Assembly (NCBI RefSeq): GCF_035688975.1
Contig: NZ_DASSMH010000051.1
Location: 1 to 64,000, forward strand
Source of the DNA: CALMNV01 sp035688975
GTDB taxonomy: Bacteria; Actinomycetota; Actinomycetes; Actinomycetales; Dermatophilaceae
DNA length: 64,000 nucleotides
Direction of reading: 5' to 3'
The notes below the pieces were generated by a model. The model worked only from the letters and a program-made list of their open reading frames with translations. It did not search any database and had not been told where the DNA came from. A program made the position numbers and the translations under genes. Below are positions 52,867-60,815 of this stretch, one piece after another; the stretch's first letter is position 1; every line of letters begins with the position of its first letter.

Positions 52867-53370
52867 GTGGAGACGTCCGGGCGCATCGTGCGGCACCTCA
52901 CCGGGCTCGGGCAGACGGTGGCCTGCGCCGAGTCGCTCACGGCCGGGCTCGTCGCCGCCGCCCTGGCCGACGTGCCGGGTGCCTCGCTCGTGCTGCGCGG
53001 CGCGGTGGTGGCGTATGCCGCCGACCTCAAGGTCGCGCTGCTCGGGGTCGACCCCGGGCTCCTCGAGCGCGTCGGCACCGTCGACCCCGCCGTCGCCGCC
53101 GCCATGGCGTCGGGGGCGCGGACGCGGCTGGGGGCGACGTGGGGCCTGGCGACGACCGGCGTCGCCGGCCCCGGGCCCGCGGAGGGCAAGCCGGCCGGCA
53201 CCGTGGACATCGCGGTGGCCGGGCCCGCGGGAATCCGCACCGAGCGTCTGCGGTTGCAGGGATCACGCGCGCACGTGCGGGCCGCGGCCGTGCGGCAGCT
53301 GCTCGACCTGGCCGCCACCCAGATGGGCGTGCCCCCCGGCGCCTCGGGGACGCGGCCCGGGGTGGGGTGA
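52867..53370 (+). CDS. CinA-family nicotinamide-nucleotide amidohydrolase
   Basis: The 167-residue protein corresponds to the C-terminal amidohydrolase domain of CinA (PncC), which deamidates nicotinamide mononucleotide. It has VACAESLTAGLVAAAL, VVAYAADLKVALLGV, and TTGVAGPGPAEGKPAGTV. The N-terminal domain of full-length CinA is absent, as usual in actinobacteria. GTG 52867 starts 7 bp after the pgsA stop. Confidence 0.93.
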   Translation: METSGRIVRHLTGLGQTVACAESLTAGLVAAALADVPGASLVLRGAVVAYAADLKVALLGVDPGLLERVGTVDPAVAAAMASGARTRLGATWGLATTGVAGPGPAEGKPAGTVDIAVAGPAGIRTERLRLQGSRAHVRAAAVRQLLDLAATQMGVPPGASGTRPGVG

Positions 53371-53481
53371 CCGGCCGCCCGCCAGGCCGGTGCCGCACAA
53401 CCCCCGGGCCCCGGACGCGAGCAGGCGGTACGGTAGGAGCCAAGGGCACCCGACATCGACGACGACACCGAGGAGGACGAC

Positions 53482-53796
53482 ATGACCTTGCTGCGACGTG
53501 AACTCGGTGACGTCCTGCGCGAGCGGCGCCGGGCCCAGGGCCGCACGCTCCGCGAGATCTCCGCGACCGCCTCGGTATCCCTGGGCTACCTCAGCGAGGT
53601 CGAGCGCGGGGAGAAGGAGGCGTCCTCCGAGCTGCTCGCCTCGATCTGCGGGGCGCTCGAGCTGCCGCTCTCCCAGGTCCTCATCGACGTCTCGAGCCGG
53701 ATGGCCGAGTCCGAGGGGCTCGCGCTCACGGTGGCGCTGCCCGGCCCGCCCGACCAGGCCCTGCCCGACACGGTCGTGTCGGCCTCGGCCGCCTGA
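53482..53796 (+). CDS. clgR: XRE-family regulator ClgR
   Basis: The 104-residue protein has a classical HTH in residues about 8-62: RRELGDVLRERRRAQGRTLR followed by EISATASVSLGYLSEVERG. The downstream segment ELPLSQVLIDVSSRM is typical of ClgR, an activator of clp protease and stress genes. Position after pgsA and cinA is the conserved one. A strong GGAGG site precedes ATG 53482. A TACGGT hexamer at 53429 would give a 40-nt leader. In mycobacteria a PspA-type gene follows; here a serine hydrolase does. Confidence 0.92.
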   Translation: MTLLRRELGDVLRERRRAQGRTLREISATASVSLGYLSEVERGEKEASSELLASICGALELPLSQVLIDVSSRMAESEGLALTVALPGPPDQALPDTVVSASAA

Positions 53797-53803
53797 GCCG
53801 GCC

Positions 53804-54640
53804 ATGTCCGTCTCCCCGTTCCGGGGCCTCGAGGCCCTGCTGGAGAGCGCCGGCGGCTCCGGGGCCACGGTGTCCGTGTGGTGGAGCGACCTGCTCGGGG
53901 TTCGCTTCGCCCGGGCCGCCACCGTGCCCCACGACGCGGCGTCGACGATGAAGCTGCCGCTCGTCGTCGCCGCCATGCGCCGCGCGGCCCGCGGCGAGCT
54001 GCAGCTGTCAGCCCCCGTCCACGTCCACAACGAGTTCCGGTCGGTCGCCGACGGCTCGACGTACTCCCTCGACCCGGCCAAGGACCAGGACCCCGGCACG
54101 TGGGGCGCGCTCGGCGGGACCCGCACGGTGCTGCAGCTCGCCGACCACGCCCTGGCCCAGTCGGGCAACCTCGCGGCCAACCTGCTGCTCGACGTCGTCG
54201 GGCTCCCGGAGGTGAGCAGGGTCCTCCAGACGGTGGGGTGCTCGCCCGCCACCGCCATCGCGCGCGGCATCGACGACGCAACGGCGCGTGAGGCGGGCAT
54301 CACCAACACCGTCACGGCCGCCGACCTCGGGCTCATCATGGCCGCCATCGGCAGGCGGGACACCGCCCTCGGCGGTCCCATGGTGTGCGCCCCCGTCGAG
54401 GCGATGCTGGCCAGGCAGGTGCACCGCAACATGATCCCGGCGGGTCTCCCGGGCTCGGTCCCGAGCGCCAACAAGACCGGGTGGGTCCCGGGCGTCGCGC
54501 ACGACGTCTGCCTCGTGCGGCCGGTCTACCGGCCGCCGTTCGTGCTCTCCGTGTGCACGACGACCGGCCTGGACGACGCGGCCGGAGCCGCCCTCGTCGC
54601 CTCTGTCGCTCGAGAGGTGTGGCGGGTCTTCACCACGTGA
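53804..54640 (+). CDS. Class A beta-lactamase-like serine hydrolase
   Basis: The 278-residue protein has STMK (near residue 46) as SXXK, SGN (near residue 119) at the SDN position and KTGW (near residue 223), the three active-site motifs of class A beta-lactamases/PBPs. There is no signal peptide, so the protein appears cytoplasmic, unlike true secreted beta-lactamases. Substrate unknown. It follows clgR by 7 bp and converges with the DUF3352 gene across a perfect palindromic terminator. Confidence 0.84.
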   Translation: MSVSPFRGLEALLESAGGSGATVSVWWSDLLGVRFARAATVPHDAASTMKLPLVVAAMRRAARGELQLSAPVHVHNEFRSVADGSTYSLDPAKDQDPGTWGALGGTRTVLQLADHALAQSGNLAANLLLDVVGLPEVSRVLQTVGCSPATAIARGIDDATAREAGITNTVTAADLGLIMAAIGRRDTALGGPMVCAPVEAMLARQVHRNMIPAGLPGSVPSANKTGWVPGVAHDVCLVRPVYRPPFVLSVCTTTGLDDAAGAALVASVAREVWRVFTT

Positions 54641-54643
54641 CGC

Positions 54644-54679
54644 CGGTCGAGGACGTCGCCAGGGCGACGTCCTCGACCG
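54644..54679. terminator. Palindromic terminator between convergent genes
   Basis: A 17-bp perfect inverted repeat, CGGTCGAGGACGTCGCC and its complement, is separated by only 2 nt, so the real loop opens a pair or two. It sits between the stops of the serine hydrolase and DUF3352 genes. Confidence 0.8.
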
Positions 54680-54691
54680 CGTGCCTGCGGC

Positions 54692-56209
54692 TCAGTTGCC
54701 CACGAGCCGCAGCGTGAACCGCTGCTCGCCGGCGCCGGTGATGACGGAGTTGAGCCCCACCGCGCGCAGCGCCTCGACAGCCGGTCGCGCCTGCTCGTCG
54801 ACGGCGGACAGGTAGTGCTTCTCGATCCGGTCGAGGTCGACGAACACCGCGACGTTGGTGTCCTTGGTGTCGCCGACGGCCACCTTGAAGGCGTCGGAGT
54901 CGCCCAGCCTGCCGCCAGTGACGAGCTTGTCGAGGTAGTCCGGCGTCGAGGCGACGTAGACCTTGTCGCCGACGACCTTCTTGTCGAGGGTGAGGGCGCC
55001 GCCGGCGGCGTCGGTGATCGAGGTCAGCACCTCCCCGGCGCGCTTGGCGTTGGAGGTCACCGTCTTGCCGCCGATGGCGAGGGCGCTCGAGCCGAAGTCC
55101 TGGGCCGGCACGGCCACCGTGAGCGAGGAGCCGAGGAGCACCTTGAGGTCGTCGGGCAGCTTGACGTCGAGCTGCTGCTCGATCATGCCGACGGGGTCGT
55201 CCTGGCCGCTCTTCGCGGCAGCGTCGTCGATGACCTTCTTCAGCTGGGGCCAGGCGGCATCGAGCAGCTGGCCGGCCCCCGAGACCTGGATCGCCCCGAC
55301 GGTGTCCTGGGGCAGGGTGGTCAGCTCGGTCGCGCCGCCGGCCACCTTGGTGACCCCCGTGGTCCCCCGGGCGGTCCCGGCGACCTCGACGTAGCCGGGG
55401 TCGAAGCGCAGCGCCATGGCCGCCCGGCCCGTCACCGGCGCCGAGGCCGTCCCCGCGCCCGCGGCGTCCCCGAGGGCCTTGACCGCTGGGGCGGCGTCGA
55501 CCCACAGCGACATCACCCCCTGCTCTCCGAGGGCCTGCATGTCGCCGCTGAACGTGGTGTTGGAGGCGAGGGTGCCCTTGTCGACGGCGGCGACCGTCGC
55601 GTCCGCCTGGCCCTTGGGCGTGATCAGCGCGTAGCCGTCCTTCATACGCAGCTCGGACTGCTGGTCGCCCTTGGCACAGCCGAGCAGCTTGCCCAGCGTG
55701 CCCGAGGCGGTGGCTTCGTCCTTGACCTGCACGGCGACCACGACGTTGGGCTGGTCCTTGGTGCCGCCCGGGCGGACGGCCACGCCGGCGCGGTCCCCGA
55801 GCCACGGGGCGATGTCCTTGGCGTAGTCGTAGCCCTGCACGCAGCTGCCGGCGTCCTTGGCCAGGAGGTTCCACAGCTTCTGGCGCGGGTCGCCGGAGCC
55901 GAGGGTGTCTCCCAGCTTCGGGACCTTGTCGAGGAAGCGCACGGCCGCGATCTTCTGGCCGGCGGAGGGGTCGATGTCGACGCGCGCGTAGGCGTAGGCG
56001 TCGCCGGGGAGGACGTCCGCCGGCTGCGCGCCGCCGCCCCCCAGCTGGCTTGCGGCGAAGGCGGCGCCGCCGCCGAGGAGGGCCAGCGCGGCGACCCCCC
56101 CGACGAGCAGGCCCGTCTTCCTGGTGCGCGGCGCGCTCGGCTCGTCGGACAGGCCCACGCCGACGGGCTCGGGCGCGCCCGCTGTGGCGTGGGACGGTGG
56201 CTGGCTCAT
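54692..56209 (-). CDS. DUF3352 membrane-anchored protein
   Basis: The 505-residue protein has a Pro-rich cytoplasmic start, one membrane helix (TGLLVGGVAALALLGGGAAF) and a large outside domain of alternating strands (VLPGDAYAYARVDIDPSAG, PDDLKVLLGSSLTVAV, LDKKVVGDKVYVASTPDYL). This layout matches DUF3352 proteins of actinobacteria, of unknown role. ATG 56209 has a good GGGGAG site. Confidence 0.88.
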   Translation of the reverse strand: MSQPPSHATAGAPEPVGVGLSDEPSAPRTRKTGLLVGGVAALALLGGGAAFAASQLGGGGAQPADVLPGDAYAYARVDIDPSAGQKIAAVRFLDKVPKLGDTLGSGDPRQKLWNLLAKDAGSCVQGYDYAKDIAPWLGDRAGVAVRPGGTKDQPNVVVAVQVKDEATASGTLGKLLGCAKGDQQSELRMKDGYALITPKGQADATVAAVDKGTLASNTTFSGDMQALGEQGVMSLWVDAAPAVKALGDAAGAGTASAPVTGRAAMALRFDPGYVEVAGTARGTTGVTKVAGGATELTTLPQDTVGAIQVSGAGQLLDAAWPQLKKVIDDAAAKSGQDDPVGMIEQQLDVKLPDDLKVLLGSSLTVAVPAQDFGSSALAIGGKTVTSNAKRAGEVLTSITDAAGGALTLDKKVVGDKVYVASTPDYLDKLVTGGRLGDSDAFKVAVGDTKDTNVAVFVDLDRIEKHYLSAVDEQARPAVEALRAVGLNSVITGAGEQRFTLRLVGN

Positions 56210-56384
56210 GAGGTCTCCCCTGACTCGAAGAAAGGACGGCGGACCCGGTGGGGCCCCGCGGAGAGGATATCGCGGGCGCAGGAGACCCAGGAACATAGCG
56301 GGACAAATGGCCGCATCCGCGAGCTGTCGCTCGAAGGGGAACGAGCGACCGGTCGCTCCACCTGGTCGTGCGAGACTGTCGAGA

Positions 56385-56633
56385 GTGCGGATGAGTCACT
56401 TCTGGACCCTGATGAACGACGAGTTCGGGCAGGCGTATGCCGGTTCGCTGGCCCGCGACCACGTGCTTCATGCGCTGTCCGGCCGCACCGTCCTGCAGGC
56501 CATCGAGGACGGCGTGCCGCCGCGGGACGTCTGGGAGGCGATCTGCGAGGACATGGAGGTCCCGGCCGAGCGCCGGCTCGGCCGGAGCGCCCGCCCGGCT
56601 CGAGGCGCCCAGGGCGGCCAGACGCACCGGTAG
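56385..56633 (+). CDS. DUF3046 protein
   Basis: The 82-residue protein has the family core HFWTLMNDEFGQAYAGSLAR and DHVLHALSGRTVLQAIEDG, and a basic tail. DUF3046 genes lie directly upstream of recA in actinobacteria, of unknown function. Start GTG 56385 (MRMSHFW) is preferred to ATG 56391 because homologues begin MR. The stop TAG opens a 16-bp tandem repeat. Confidence 0.88.
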   Translation: MRMSHFWTLMNDEFGQAYAGSLARDHVLHALSGRTVLQAIEDGVPPRDVWEAICEDMEVPAERRLGRSARPARGAQGGQTHR

Positions 56634-56678
56634 TCGAGAAACGCGGTCGTCGAGAAACGCGGTCGTCGAGAAACCAGG
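56631..56678. repeat. Three 16-bp tandem units before the recA promoter
   Basis: Units start at 56631, 56647 and 56663 with the core TCGAGAAACGCGG (last one TCGAGAAACCAGG). The first unit begins with the DUF3046 stop codon. Confidence 0.9.
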
Positions 56679-56703
56679 GTCGTGGGCGTGTCGTGGACCT
56701 GCG

Positions 56704-56719
56704 TCGAACGTCTGTTCGG
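56704..56719 (+). promoter_or_regulatory. SOS box (LexA site) of recA with adjoining -10
   Basis: TCGAAC-GTCT-GTTCGG differs in one base from the actinobacterial LexA consensus TCGAAC-N4-GTTCGA. A TAGTGT hexamer (56720-56725) follows directly, so bound LexA would cover the promoter. The remaining leader to 56888 holds no gene. Confidence 0.85.
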
Positions 56720-56887
56720 TAGTGTTGTGCACAGGACCGGTACCGTCCGGGCATCGTCCACAGGCCGTCTCGTGGAGCACATCGATGTCGGTGCCGGCAC
56801 CTAACGTCTGATCCGACCGCGAAGGACCAACGAGCCGTCGGGTTGCAGGTAGGCGACCGCCACGCAGACGGCAGACAGGTGACTGAC

Positions 56888-57931
56888 ATGGCAATGGTGC
56901 AGGACAAGGACAAGGCGCTCGCCACGGTGATGGGCCAGATCGAGAAGGCCCACGGCAAGGGCGCGGTGATGCGCCTCGGTGACGACATCCGTCCGCCGAT
57001 CGAGGTGATCCCCACCGGGTCGATCTCGCTCGACGTGGCTCTGGGCATCGGCGGCCTCCCGCGGGGCCGCATCGTGGAGATCTACGGCCCGGAGTCCTCG
57101 GGAAAGACGACGGTCGCGCTCCACGCGGTCGCCAACGCGCAGAAGGCGGGCGGCATCGCGGCGTTCATCGACGCCGAGCACGCGCTCGACCCGGAGTACG
57201 CCAAGAAGCTCGGCGTCGACACCGACGCGCTGCTCGTCTCCCAGCCCGACACGGGGGAGCAGGCGCTCGAGATCGCCGACATGCTGATCCGATCCGGAGC
57301 CCTCGACATCATCGTCATCGACTCCGTCGCCGCGCTGGTGCCCCGCGCGGAGATCGAGGGCGAGATGGGCGACAGCCACGTCGGCCTGCAGGCCCGCCTC
57401 ATGTCCCAGGCACTGCGCAAGCTCACCGGAGCGATCAACACCACCGGGACGACTGCCATCTTCATCAACCAGCTGCGCGAGAAGATCGGCGTCATGTTCG
57501 GCTCGCCGGAGACGACGACGGGTGGCAAGGCCCTGAAGTTCTACGCCTCGGTGCGCCTCGACGTGCGCCGCATCGAGACGCTCAAGGACGGCACCGACCC
57601 GGTCGGCAACCGGACCCGCGTCAAGGTCGTCAAGAACAAGGTGTCCCCGCCGTTCAAGCAGGCCGAGTTCGACATCCTCTACGGTCACGGCATCTCACGT
57701 GAGGGCGGCCTGATCGACATGGGAGTGGACCACGGCTTCATCCGCAAGGCCGGCGCCTGGTACACCTACGAGGGCGACCAGCTCGGACAGGGCAAGGAGA
57801 ACGCGCGCAACTTCCTCCGGGACAACCCCGACCTGGCGGACGAGATCGAGAAGAAGGTCAAGGAGAAGCTCGGCGTCGGTCCCCGGGTCGACCGGCCGGC
57901 CGAGGTCGCGGACGTGCCCGTCGAGTTCTGA
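56888..57931 (+). CDS. recA: Recombinase RecA
   Basis: RecA forms filaments on single-stranded DNA, promotes strand exchange and triggers LexA self-cleavage. The 347-residue protein has Walker A GPESSGKT (near residue 67), the DAEHALDPEYA segment, FINQLREKIGVMFG (loop region) and the DNA-binding loop between them. There is no intein. ATG 56888 is the family start. recX follows after 2 bp. Confidence 0.98.
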   Translation: MAMVQDKDKALATVMGQIEKAHGKGAVMRLGDDIRPPIEVIPTGSISLDVALGIGGLPRGRIVEIYGPESSGKTTVALHAVANAQKAGGIAAFIDAEHALDPEYAKKLGVDTDALLVSQPDTGEQALEIADMLIRSGALDIIVIDSVAALVPRAEIEGEMGDSHVGLQARLMSQALRKLTGAINTTGTTAIFINQLREKIGVMFGSPETTTGGKALKFYASVRLDVRRIETLKDGTDPVGNRTRVKVVKNKVSPPFKQAEFDILYGHGISREGGLIDMGVDHGFIRKAGAWYTYEGDQLGQGKENARNFLRDNPDLADEIEKKVKEKLGVGPRVDRPAEVADVPVEF

Positions 57932-57933
57932 TC

Positions 57934-58482
57934 GTGGTGCCTCCCGCGACGGGCCCGGAGGCAGCTGCGACGCGCGCCGCCGCGGGCGCGGACGCGCCGG
58001 CGGACCCTGAGGCGGTGGCCAGAGCCATCGTCCTGCGGCAGCTGACGGTCGCGCCGCGCAGCCGGGCCCAGCTCGAGAAGAAGCTGCGCGACCGCGGCTG
58101 TCCCGACGACGTGGCGGGCCGGGTCCTCGACCGGATGACCGAGGTCGGTCTGGTCGACGACGAGGCCTACGCGGAGCTGCTCGTGCGCTCGAGGCATTCG
58201 AGCCGGGGGCTCTCCCGGCGTGCGCTGGCGCAGGAGCTGCGGAAGCAGGGCATCGACAAGGAGCTCGCCGACGGGGCGCTCGAGCAGGTCGGCGCGGCGC
58301 AGGAGCGCGCCCGCGCGGAGGAGCTCGTGGCCAGGCGGCTGCGCACCATGCATGGCCTCGACGCCGACGTGCAGGCCCGGCGCCTCGCCGGGATGCTGGC
58401 CCGCAAGGGCTACTCCGGCGACGTCGCGTGGCCGGTCATCCGCGACGCCATCGCGGGGGCCGCGGAGCACCAGCGCGACTGA
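57934..58482 (+). CDS. recX: Regulatory protein RecX
   Basis: RecX binds and restrains RecA filaments. The 182-residue protein consists of helical repeats with ARAIVLRQLTVAPRSRAQLE, VGLVDDEAYAELLVRSRH and the GLSRRALAQELRKQGID segment. GTG 57934 is 2 bp after the recA stop, so expression is coupled. The next terminator hairpin ends the unit. Confidence 0.94.
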   Translation: MVPPATGPEAAATRAAAGADAPADPEAVARAIVLRQLTVAPRSRAQLEKKLRDRGCPDDVAGRVLDRMTEVGLVDDEAYAELLVRSRHSSRGLSRRALAQELRKQGIDKELADGALEQVGAAQERARAEELVARRLRTMHGLDADVQARRLAGMLARKGYSGDVAWPVIRDAIAGAAEHQRD

Positions 58483-58497
58483 GCGGCAGGCATGACA

Positions 58498-58539
58498 GCC
58501 CAAGGGGGCAAGGACCCTCAGGTCCTCGCCCCCTTGGGC
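58498..58539. terminator. Terminator between recX and the yceI gene
   Basis: GCCCAAGGGGGC pairs with GCCCCCTTGGGC, extended by AGGACC/GGTCCT after one mismatch, with a CTCA loop. It serves both convergent genes. Confidence 0.8.
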
Positions 58540-58554
58540 CTACGGTCGCGAGGC

Positions 58555-59175
58555 TCAGGCCTGCGCCGGCACCTGGGCGATCGCCGAGATGTCGAACTCC
58601 AGCGTGACCTTCTCGCTCACGAGGACGCCGCCGGTCTCGAGGGCGGCCTGGAAGGAGAGGTTCCAGTCGGTGCGGTTGATGGTGGTGCTGCCCTCGAAGC
58701 CGATCCGGGTGTTGCCGAAGGGGTCCTTGGCGGAGCCGGTCTCCTCGAAGGGGATCGTCACGCTCTTGGTGACGCCGTTGATGGTCAGGTCACCCGTGAT
58801 GTCCCACTCGCCACCGTTGCGCTCGACCTTGGTGGAGACGAAGGTGATCTGGGGGTGGTTCTCGACGTCGAAGAAGTCCGGGGTCTTGAGGTGGCCGTCG
58901 CGCTGGGCGTTGCCCGTGGTGACGCTGGCGGCCTGGATGACGACCGAGACGGAGGAGGCGGCCGGGTTGGCGGCGTCGACGTGCGCCGTGCCCTCGAACT
59001 CGTCGAACTGGCCGCGGACCTTGGTCACCATGGCGTGCCGGGCGGAGAAGCCGAGGCGGGTGTGCGTGGGGTCGATGACGTAGTCACCCGAGAGGTCGGC
59101 GACGATGCTGGAGGTCTCCTCGGCCGCGACGGGGGCGGGGGCGGCGGCGTTGCTGGAGCGGTTGAACAGTCCCAT
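58555..59175 (-). CDS. YceI-family protein
   Basis: YceI proteins are lipocalin-like barrels that bind isoprenoid-type ligands. The 206-residue protein has IDPTHTRLGFSARHAMVTKV, FDVENHPQITFVSTK and DLTINGVTKSVTIPFE. There is no signal peptide. The N-terminal 25 residues are Ala/Pro-rich. The start ATG 59175 has a GAGGA site. A good promoter and two palindromes upstream suggest repressor control. Confidence 0.92.
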   Translation of the reverse strand: MGLFNRSSNAAAPAPVAAEETSSIVADLSGDYVIDPTHTRLGFSARHAMVTKVRGQFDEFEGTAHVDAANPAASSVSVVIQAASVTTGNAQRDGHLKTPDFFDVENHPQITFVSTKVERNGGEWDITGDLTINGVTKSVTIPFEETGSAKDPFGNTRIGFEGSTTINRTDWNLSFQAALETGGVLVSEKVTLEFDISAIAQVPAQA

Positions 59176-59194
59176 GATGGTTCCTCACGTTGTT

Positions 59195-59243
59195 ATTGAA
59201 CTTTCAATCATGAGTATGGACCTACTTAGTTGAAGTGTCAAGT
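59195..59243 (-). promoter_or_regulatory. yceI promoter with two MarR-like operators
   Basis: On the minus strand TTGACA (59241-59236) and CATACT (59218-59213) are 17 bp apart, the best sigma-70-type promoter seen in the window. Palindrome ATTGAA-CT-TTCAAT (59195-59208) lies just downstream of the -10. A second palindrome (TTGA-AGTG-TCAA, 59230-59241, flanked by ACTT and AAGT) covers the -35. Such sites are typical of MarR-type repressors; no marR gene is near. Confidence 0.65.
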
Positions 59244-59273
59244 GCGATCTCACGCCGTAGGCTTGACGGTGCC

Positions 59274-60812
59274 ATGACGACGCAGAAGACCTATGACGTG
59301 CGCACCCACGGGTGCCAGATGAACGTCCACGACAGCGAGCGACTGGCCGGGCTCCTCGAGACCGCCGGCTACGTCGACCTGGCAAGCGTGCCCGCCGCGG
59401 AGCGACCGGAGGTCGCGGACGTCGTCGTCTTCAACACCTGCGCCGTCCGGGAGAACGCGGACAACAAGCTCTACGGCAACCTCGGCCAGCTGCGCCCGGC
59501 CAAGCTGCGCAATCCCGACATGCAGATCGCCGTGGGCGGGTGCCTGGCCCAGAAGGACCGTGGCCTCATCGTCGACAAGGCGCCCTGGGTCGACGTCGTC
59601 TTCGGCACCCACAACCTCGGCTCGCTGCCGGTCCTGCTCGACCGCGCCGCCCACAACAGGCGGGCCCAGGTGGAGATCCTCGAGAGCCTCGAGGTGTTCC
59701 CTTCCACCCTGCCGACCCGGCGCGACTCGGCATACAGCGCGTGGGTCTCGATCTCCGTCGGCTGCAACAACACGTGCACCTTCTGCATCGTGCCGAGCCT
59801 GCGGGGCAAGGAGGCGGACCGGCGCCCGGGCGAGGTGCTTGCCGAGATCGAGGCGCTCGTCGCCCAGGGCGTCGTCGAGATCACGCTGCTGGGGCAGAAC
59901 GTCAACACGTATGGCGTCGAGTTCGGCGACCGGCTTGCCTTCGGCAAGCTGCTCCGCGCGTGCGGCGAGGTGGACGGGCTCGAGCGGGTCCGGTTCACCA
60001 GCCCGCACCCCGCCGCCTTCACCGACGACGTGATCCGCGCCATGGCGGAGACGCCCAACGTCATGCCGAGCCTGCACATGCCGCTGCAGTCCGGCTCGGA
60101 CAAGGTGCTGCGGGACATGCGCCGCTCCTACCGCAGCGCCCGCTTCCTCCGCATCCTCGACGAGGTCCGTGAGCAGATCCCCGACGCCGCCATCACGACG
60201 GACGTCATCGTCGGCTTCCCCGGCGAGACCGAGGCGGACTTCCAGGGCACCCTCGACGTCGTCCGGGCGGCGCGCTTCTCGAGCGCCTTCACCTTCCAGT
60301 ACTCCGTCCGACCCGGGACGCCCGCGGCCACGATGGACGGGCAGGTCCCCAAGGAGGTCGTCCAGGAGCGCTTCGAGCGCCTCATCGCCCTGCAGGAGCA
60401 GGTGAGCTGGGCCGAGAACCGGCGGATCGAGGGCCGCGAGGTCGAGGTGCTCGTCGCCCCGAGCGAGGGCCGCAAGGACGCTGAGACCCGGCGCCTGTCC
60501 GGGCGCGCGAGGGACAACCGCCTCGTCCACTTCGCCGTGCCGCAGGGCGCGGACGTCCCCCGGCCGGGTGACCTCGTGACCGTCGGGGTGACCTACGGCG
60601 CCCCGCACCACCTGGTCGCCGACGCCGGGCTCACCGGCGGGCCGTATGCCGTGCGGCGCACCCGGGGCGGCGACGCGTGGGCGGCGCTGCAGGCGGACCC
60701 GGCCGCCGCCGGCAGGCCCCGCGTCAGCCTCGGCATGCCGTCCGTCGGCCGTCCCGACGTCCCGTCCCACGCGGCCGGCAGGGCCCCGGCGCCAGGCTGC
60801 ACCGCCGGGTGA
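59274..60812 (+). CDS. miaB: tRNA-2-methylthio-N6-dimethylallyladenosine synthase MiaB
   Basis: MiaB is a radical SAM methylthiotransferase acting on A37 of tRNAs. The 512-residue protein has the UPF0004 part (YDVRTHGCQMNVHDSER, NTCAVRENADNK), radical SAM motif CNNTCTFC (near residue 163), and a TRAM domain. A C-terminal extension of about 45 Ala/Pro-rich residues is unusual. ATG 59274 fits the family N-terminus. It converges with the hydrolase gene. Confidence 0.95.
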   Translation: MTTQKTYDVRTHGCQMNVHDSERLAGLLETAGYVDLASVPAAERPEVADVVVFNTCAVRENADNKLYGNLGQLRPAKLRNPDMQIAVGGCLAQKDRGLIVDKAPWVDVVFGTHNLGSLPVLLDRAAHNRRAQVEILESLEVFPSTLPTRRDSAYSAWVSISVGCNNTCTFCIVPSLRGKEADRRPGEVLAEIEALVAQGVVEITLLGQNVNTYGVEFGDRLAFGKLLRACGEVDGLERVRFTSPHPAAFTDDVIRAMAETPNVMPSLHMPLQSGSDKVLRDMRRSYRSARFLRILDEVREQIPDAAITTDVIVGFPGETEADFQGTLDVVRAARFSSAFTFQYSVRPGTPAATMDGQVPKEVVQERFERLIALQEQVSWAENRRIEGREVEVLVAPSEGRKDAETRRLSGRARDNRLVHFAVPQGADVPRPGDLVTVGVTYGAPHHLVADAGLTGGPYAVRRTRGGDAWAALQADPAAAGRPRVSLGMPSVGRPDVPSHAAGRAPAPGCTAG

Positions 60813-60815
60813 CGG

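Noticed and set aside
54644..54679. The 36-bp palindrome as an operator
   Set aside because: It lies between two convergent stop codons with no promoter, so a terminator explains it better.
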